From Aquidulcibacter paucihalophilus (lineage in GTDB: Bacteria; Pseudomonadota; Alphaproteobacteria; Caulobacterales; Aquidulcibacteraceae), in NCBI RefSeq assembly GCF_002105465.1, contig NZ_NCSQ01000148.1:239-60382 (forward strand): 60,144 nucleotides of DNA. Direction: 5' to 3'. Positions 55,574 through 60,144 of this stretch are shown in pieces (the first letter of the stretch is position 1; each line of letters starts with the position of its first letter). The position numbers and the translations under genes were made by a program. The notes under the pieces were generated by a model, which saw only the letters and a program-made list of their open reading frames with translations, was not told where the DNA came from and ran no database searches.

Positions 55574-57784
55574 ATGAGATTTACACGTCACCTCGCCTTG
55601 GCTTCGGTCAGTGCTGTTGCCTTTAGCACGCTGGCATTCGCACCCGGATTTGCCGCTGCGCAAACTGCAGGGGCAACGGAAGAACCAACCGGCATCGAAA
55701 CCGTTATCGTGACGGCCCGCAAGCGCGAAGAGAGCAGCCAAGACGTGCCTGCGTCGCTGACGACAGTACGCGGTGATGCGCTCACAACGCTCACTTCGGG
55801 CGGCGCCGACATGAACGCGTTCTCTGGCCGCGTCCCATCGCTGGTTGTCGAAAGCTCCTTCGGCCGCACCTTCCCCCGCTTCTACCTGCGTGGACTTGGC
55901 AATTCGGACTTCGACCTGAACGCCTCACAGCCCGTGTCATTAATCTATGACGAAGTCGTATTTGAAAACCCAGTTCTCAAAGGCTTTCCTGTCTTTGACG
56001 TGGAACGCATTGAAGTTTTGCGTGGGCCACAAGGCACATTGTTTGGCCGAAATACGCCTGCCGGCATTGTCAAATTCGACAGCGTTAAGCCAAATGGCAA
56101 ATCAAGCGGTTATTTGAAGGGCGGCTTCCGCTCGTTTGGCGGCCGGGATGCCGAAGGTGCTTTGGGTGGGGCGATCAGCGACACGGTTTCATTCCGCGTG
56201 TCTGCGCTGTTGACCGGCCAAGATGACTGGATCACCAACACAGGGCCCTTGGCTGAAAAGAATCTCGGTGGCTTTGATGATCGTGCGATCCGCGCCCAAT
56301 TGCGCATCCAGCCCAGTGACCAACTCGACATCTTGCTGAATGCCCATGCACGCAAGCTCGACGGCACCTCACAAATCTTCCGCGCCAACGTCATTACCAG
56401 AGGCCAGCGCGGCCTCAACAGCAATTTTGTTGCCGATCGCGTCAGCTATGACCAAGGTGAAGGCAACAACCAAGAGCTGGAATCAAAAGGCCTAACTGCT
56501 CGCATCGCCCATGACTTTGGTAAAGTAACTCTCACCTCAGTGACCGGCTATGAGACCTTAAGCTTCTATGGCCGCGGTGACATCGACGGCGGCGTGGCAG
56601 GTGTTGGCCCAGGTTTCATCCCCTTCAGCTCGGATACGGCTGACGGCGTGGACGACCACAAGCAAGTCACACAAGAATTGCGTCTATCCAGCAATGGCGA
56701 TGGCGCACTTAGCTGGCAGGTTGGGGCCTATGTGTTCCAGGAAGAACTCTCGATCTTCTCCCTTGGCTTCTTCTCCCCAACCGGTGTGTTCACCGATGCC
56801 CGCCAAACCCAGGATACCGATTCCTGGGCTTTGTTCGGCTCCTTGACCTATAAGCCAAGCGACCGTTTGGCCTTGACGGCTGGTCTACGCTATTCGGACG
56901 ATAGCAAGGATTTGGTGGCGCGAGGCGGCATCGCCAACATCGCTCCGGTTCGCAGAAGCGTTTCAGATGAGGCCGTTTCTTGGGACTTGTCGGCAACCTA
57001 TGAAGCCACCGAGTCGGTCAATGTGTATGCCCGCGCTGCCCGCGGCTATCGCGCCCCTTCCATCCAAGGCCGCATCTTGTTCGGGACAGCTGTCACGACG
57101 GCAAAGTCTGAATTTGTGACCTCGTTTGAAGCTGGCGTGAAAGCCTTCGCATTGGACCGGAAGCTCCGCGCAGACTTCAACGTCTTCGCCATGAATATTG
57201 AAGACCAGCAATTCACCGCTATCGGCGGCGCTGGTAACTTTAACCAATTGTTGAACGCCAAAGAAGGCAAGGCTTCAGGTTTCGAGGCCGAACTCCAATG
57301 GTTGCCAACCCAGAATCTATCCTTTGCCGGTTCGCTTTCTTACAACAAAACCGAGATCAATGACCCAACTCTGACTGTGGGCGCATGTGGTGCACCTTGC
57401 ACCATTCAAAACCCAGTGGTCGGCGGCAATGCCAGGATCGATGGCAACCCCTTCCCTAACGCTCCAGAATGGATTGCCAATGTGTCGGCAAAATATTCCA
57501 AGCCATTCGGCAATGGTCACGAATTCTTCGCGCTGACCGATTGGGCCTACAAAGGGGAAACCTATTTCACCCTGTATAAGTCGATCGAATTCTCCGAAGA
57601 CGGCTATTGGGAAGGCGGGCTACGCACGGGTGTCACCTTGTTTGACAACAAGTATGAGATCGCTGCCTATGGCCGCAACATTACCAATGAAGAGCGTTTG
57701 GTTGGAGGTATCGACTTCAACAATCTGACCGGCTTCACCAATGCGCCACGCATTTGGGGCATTGAAGCAAAAGTCAATTTCTAG
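55574..57784 (+). CDS. TonB-dependent outer-membrane receptor
   Basis: The 736-residue protein imports an unidentified ligand using TonB energy. A signal peptide (MRFTRHLALASVSAVAF...GFAAAQ) covers about 1-30. The TonB box region IETVIVTARKREESSQDVP comes next, then the plug (about 45-160) with FERIEVLRGPQGTLFGRNTPAG (as VERIEVLRGPQGTLFG), and a 22-strand barrel ending in the terminal Phe (GIEAKVNF). The start is set by AGGA before the ATG and by the signal peptide. No regulator or transporter partner is adjacent. The barrel does not reveal whether the ligand is a siderophore, vitamin or carbohydrate. Confidence 0.94.
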   Translation: MRFTRHLALASVSAVAFSTLAFAPGFAAAQTAGATEEPTGIETVIVTARKREESSQDVPASLTTVRGDALTTLTSGGADMNAFSGRVPSLVVESSFGRTFPRFYLRGLGNSDFDLNASQPVSLIYDEVVFENPVLKGFPVFDVERIEVLRGPQGTLFGRNTPAGIVKFDSVKPNGKSSGYLKGGFRSFGGRDAEGALGGAISDTVSFRVSALLTGQDDWITNTGPLAEKNLGGFDDRAIRAQLRIQPSDQLDILLNAHARKLDGTSQIFRANVITRGQRGLNSNFVADRVSYDQGEGNNQELESKGLTARIAHDFGKVTLTSVTGYETLSFYGRGDIDGGVAGVGPGFIPFSSDTADGVDDHKQVTQELRLSSNGDGALSWQVGAYVFQEELSIFSLGFFSPTGVFTDARQTQDTDSWALFGSLTYKPSDRLALTAGLRYSDDSKDLVARGGIANIAPVRRSVSDEAVSWDLSATYEATESVNVYARAARGYRAPSIQGRILFGTAVTTAKSEFVTSFEAGVKAFALDRKLRADFNVFAMNIEDQQFTAIGGAGNFNQLLNAKEGKASGFEAELQWLPTQNLSFAGSLSYNKTEINDPTLTVGACGAPCTIQNPVVGGNARIDGNPFPNAPEWIANVSAKYSKPFGNGHEFFALTDWAYKGETYFTLYKSIEFSEDGYWEGGLRTGVTLFDNKYEIAAYGRNITNEERLVGGIDFNNLTGFTNAPRIWGIEAKVNF

Positions 57785-57816
57785 GCTCTTTGCCGCCTAA
57801 ACCTCATAAAAATGGG

Positions 57817-57850
57817 CGGGCCTGACAGACATCTGTTGGGCCCGTTTTTT
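57817..57850 (+). terminator. Rho-independent terminator after the TonB-dependent receptor
   Basis: CGGGCCTGACAG (57817-57828) and CTGTTGGGCCCG (57833-57844) form a 12-bp stem with two G-U pairs and a 4-base loop, followed by TTTTTT. It starts about 33 bases after the stop codon. Confidence 0.93.
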
Positions 57851-57918
57851 CTACAGCACCACACTGGCGACTTATAGGCCTTACTCGGTTATAGTCTTGG
57901 TCTGCATGGGGGGCGGGC

Positions 57919-58656
57919 GTGATCGCTTTGTTTGGCGATATTCATTCAAACATCCAAGCGCTTGAAGCGTGTTTGGAGGATGCCGAAGCGCACGGCGTGA
58001 CCCGCTATGTGTTTTTAGGCGATTTTGTTGGCTATGGGGGCGACCCAGGCAAAGTTCTGGCCTTGATCGAATCCATGGTCGCCGCCGGCGCGGCAGCTGT
58101 CAAAGGCAATCACGACGATATGGCCAGCGACTTTGATCGCGAGATGAATGAGACTGCAGCGAGTGCGGCCAATTGGACGCGCGCGCAGCTTTCTCGTGAC
58201 CAACAAGCCTTCCTTGAAAGCTTGCCGATGGTAATTGAGGACGAGGACCGCCTCTATGTCCATGCCGACGCATCCGCGCCAGAAAAATGGCGCTATGTCA
58301 CCGATTGTGCCAGCGCACAGCTTTCATTGGAAGGCACACAAAGCCGCATCGTAGTGTGCGGTCACGTCCATCAGCCCGCAATTTACGGCTTGGCGGGTGA
58401 TGGCTCGATCTCACGCTTTGTACCCGCAGATGAAGCCAAAGTGCCACTTTTGAGCTCACGGCGTTGGCACGTGGTTTTGCCTAGCGTTGGCCAGCCACGC
58501 GATGGCAATCCCCTCGCCGGCTATGGGCTGTATGATCCAACGAGCCGACAACTCGAATTCCGACGCTTACCTTATGATATTGACGGCGCTGCCGCTTCCA
58601 TTCGGGCAGCAGGCTTACCCGGGCGATTAGCTGACCGCCTCCATTTAGGGCGATAG
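57919..58656 (+). CDS. Calcineurin-like metallophosphoesterase (GTG start)
   Basis: This 245-residue protein has the complete di-metal site: GDIHSN (6-11), GDFVGYGGDP (34-43), KGNHDD (62-67), VHAD (114-117) and GHVHQ (148-152). It belongs to the group that includes YfcE-like and diadenosine-tetraphosphatase-like enzymes; the substrate is unknown. The GTG start follows a GGGGGGCGGG stretch, and a nearby ATG is out of frame. The kinase gene begins 3 bases after its stop, so the two are almost certainly co-translated. Acting as the kinase's counter-phosphatase is an attractive inference but not shown. Confidence 0.88.
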   Translation: MIALFGDIHSNIQALEACLEDAEAHGVTRYVFLGDFVGYGGDPGKVLALIESMVAAGAAAVKGNHDDMASDFDREMNETAASAANWTRAQLSRDQQAFLESLPMVIEDEDRLYVHADASAPEKWRYVTDCASAQLSLEGTQSRIVVCGHVHQPAIYGLAGDGSISRFVPADEAKVPLLSSRRWHVVLPSVGQPRDGNPLAGYGLYDPTSRQLEFRRLPYDIDGAAASIRAAGLPGRLADRLHLGR

Positions 58657-58659
58657 TCT

Positions 58660-60087
58660 ATGGTGGCGTCACACATGATCGAAACCGGCATGGTGATTGA
58701 CGATTTCACAATTGGCGAGATTGTGCATCGCGGCGGGATGGCCGTTTTGTGGCGCTGCACCCACCCTGAAATCCCCTTCCCGCTTTTGATGAAGGTCCCG
58801 CGGCTTGCCGATGGCGAGGATCCTGCAGCGATCGTCAGCTTTGAGATGGAGCAAATGATCCTGCCCCGCTTGTCTGGGCAACATGTACCCAAGACTTTTG
58901 GCGTCGGCGACTTCTCCAAGCAGCCCTATATTGTGATGGAAGAGATTGCGGGGGAAACGCTCCTGCCGAAGCTAAAGGAATTGCCCCTTCCTGGCAGCGA
59001 AGTGGCCAGCATCGGCATCGCGTTGGCCACGGCACTCGACTCGCTCCACCGACAGAATGTCATCCACCTAGACCTCAAACCCTCCAACATTCTGTTTCGG
59101 GCAAGTGGGGAAGCGGTGTTGATCGATTACGGTCTTTCACACCACACCGATTTGCCCGACCTGATGGCCGAGCAATTCCGGCTGCCTTATGGCACAGCTC
59201 CGTACATGGCTCCGGAGCAAGTTCTAGGCGTACGCAATTATCGACGCTCAGATGTCTTTGCTTTGGGTGTTCTTCTGTACTTTTTCTCAACCGCCGTCCG
59301 GCCTTTTGGCGATCCGATCAGCCTGAAGGGACTTAAGGAGCGTTTGTGGCGCGACCCCATTCCGCCGCGTCGATGGCGAGAAGATATTCCGCCTTGGCTA
59401 CAAGAAGTCATCCTGCGCTGCCTTGAGCCTAATCCAGAGCAGCGCTATCCAACCGCTGCGCAAGTGGCGTTTGACCTCAAGAACCCTGACCAAATGATGC
59501 TGACCCCACGCGGTCAGCGTTTGCGGCAAGATTCTTGGCTAACGGCCTTCCGTCGCAAGCATAATCGCGAGACATATGCCCCAGCCCGCAAGCTGGCGAG
59601 TCAAAGTAAGTTCGCTGCAGCACCGATCATTTTGGTAGCCCTCGACCCCACCACCATCAATGGCCCATTAGGGCGGGCCCTGCGGGATAAATTGCAAAGC
59701 ACTTTGGCAGCTACGCCAGATGCGCGTGCGGTCGTCATGACCGTGCTCAACAATAGTGTTGCGGGGTTGGATCAAAATCCGGTCGTCTCCTCGCCCAATC
59801 GGCATGTCGCCCGGATCGTTGCATTAAAGCAATGGGCTAAGCCTTTGGGTTTGAGTGAACAAGCGATTTCATACCATGTGCCCGAGGCCCTCAATACCGC
59901 AGAGGCGATTTTGGACTATGCCCGTGCCAATCATGTTGATCACATCATTATGGGTGCGCGGGCTGAAAGCACGGTTCGTAATCTTTTGGGCGCGGTTTCA
60001 GCCCAGGTTTCCGCCCATGCCCCCTGCACGGTGACGGTGGTTCGGCGCCGCGAATGGCCGATTTCAGATGACGGTGACAAGACTTAG
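58660..60087 (+). CDS. Ser/Thr protein kinase fused to a universal-stress-protein domain
   Basis: The 475-residue protein carries a Hanks-type kinase domain at about 14-275. The Gly-loop region is GEIVHRGGMAVLW (19-31), Lys45 lies in LLMKVPR, the catalytic loop HLDLKPSN (136-143) is an HRD variant, the metal motif is DYG (156-158) in place of DFG, and MAPEQ is at 183-187. A linker (280-320) leads to a universal-stress-protein domain (about 320-465) with the nucleotide-binding motif MGARAESTVRNLLGAVSAQV. There is no membrane helix. Catalytic Lys and both Asp are present, so activity is likely. The target is unknown. Confidence 0.9.
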   Translation: MVASHMIETGMVIDDFTIGEIVHRGGMAVLWRCTHPEIPFPLLMKVPRLADGEDPAAIVSFEMEQMILPRLSGQHVPKTFGVGDFSKQPYIVMEEIAGETLLPKLKELPLPGSEVASIGIALATALDSLHRQNVIHLDLKPSNILFRASGEAVLIDYGLSHHTDLPDLMAEQFRLPYGTAPYMAPEQVLGVRNYRRSDVFALGVLLYFFSTAVRPFGDPISLKGLKERLWRDPIPPRRWREDIPPWLQEVILRCLEPNPEQRYPTAAQVAFDLKNPDQMMLTPRGQRLRQDSWLTAFRRKHNRETYAPARKLASQSKFAAAPIILVALDPTTINGPLGRALRDKLQSTLAATPDARAVVMTVLNNSVAGLDQNPVVSSPNRHVARIVALKQWAKPLGLSEQAISYHVPEALNTAEAILDYARANHVDHIIMGARAESTVRNLLGAVSAQVSAHAPCTVTVVRRREWPISDDGDKT

Positions 60088-60096
60088 GAATTTAAG

Positions 60097-60144
60097 ATGA
60101 AAAATCTAGGTCATGTTGACAAACTCTTCAACCAGAGCCGTGCG
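60097..60144 (+). CDS. N-terminal fragment of an unidentified gene, cut by the window edge
   Basis: An ATG 9 bases after the kinase stop, preceded by GGAATTTAAG, opens a frame that stays open for 16 codons to the window end (MKNLGHVDKLFNQSRA). The spacing suggests the third gene of the phosphoesterase-kinase operon. Too little is visible to name a family. Confidence 0.4.
   Translation, partial: MKNLGHVDKLFNQSRA

Noticed and set aside
1..60144. CRISPR arrays, insertion sequences, prophage or toxin-antitoxin genes
   Set aside because: I saw no regularly spaced repeats of CRISPR type, no transposase or integrase, and no toxin-antitoxin pair.

Overview
The window is chromosomal DNA of a moderately GC-rich alphaproteobacterium. 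Support comes from the lipid A cluster that uses LpxI rather than LpxH, the glyQ-glyS-ppdK block, SdhE, a SleB-type hydrolase, a TonB-dependent receptor, and a two-receiver/degenerate-GGDEF protein resembling Caulobacter PopA. Order Caulobacterales (Caulobacteraceae or Hyphomonadaceae) is my best guess, but no 16S gene is present to fix it. Nearly all of the window is ordinary housekeeping DNA. I see no prophage, insertion sequence, CRISPR array or obvious defence island.

Layout. 1-435: two diverged copies of a palindromic intergenic repeat behind ppdK. 436-6522 (minus): glyQ-glyS-ppdK, with glyS carrying an in-frame, multi-hairpin repeat element. 6605-8542 (minus): an orphan TadG-like von Willebrand A protein. 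8850-9641 (minus): an SDR dehydrogenase. 9737-13150 (plus): a tightly coupled operon of a PopA-like c-di-GMP effector candidate, a FrnE/DsbA-like protein, RuvX and an AEC transporter. Then a fasciclin protein (minus) and xseA (plus).

15412-30545 (minus): one long envelope and translation cluster, in transcription order rpsB, tsf, pyrH, frr, uppS, cdsA, dxr, rseP, bamA, skp, lpxD, fabZ, lpxA, lpxI, lpxB. It links ribosome and nucleotide supply to isoprenoid, phospholipid, lipid A and outer-membrane protein assembly. Many genes overlap by four bases. Terminators after tsf and after skp split it into sub-units. mfd lies upstream behind its own terminator.

34359-41859: accessory singletons, namely a soluble double-PAS chemoreceptor, a VOC protein, an unknown secreted protein, a hemolysin-III family protein, SdhE, a second SDR, a SleB-like hydrolase, a tandem DUF1330 protein and an alpha-carbonic anhydrase.

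42049-55197 (minus): tRNA-Trp, secE, nusG, rplK, rplA, rplJ, rplL, rpoB, rpoC. A membrane-protein gene with an apparent one-base frameshift sits between rplL and rpoB, flanked by terminators. rpsL, rpsG, fusA and tuf do not follow rpoC.

55574-60144 (plus): a TonB-dependent receptor, a metallophosphoesterase, a Ser/Thr kinase fused to a universal-stress domain, and the first codons of another gene.

The observations most worth following are the repeat inside glyS, the catalytically dead GGDEF protein with an intact I-site, the frameshifted cassette between rplL and rpoB, and the phosphoesterase/kinase-USP pair.
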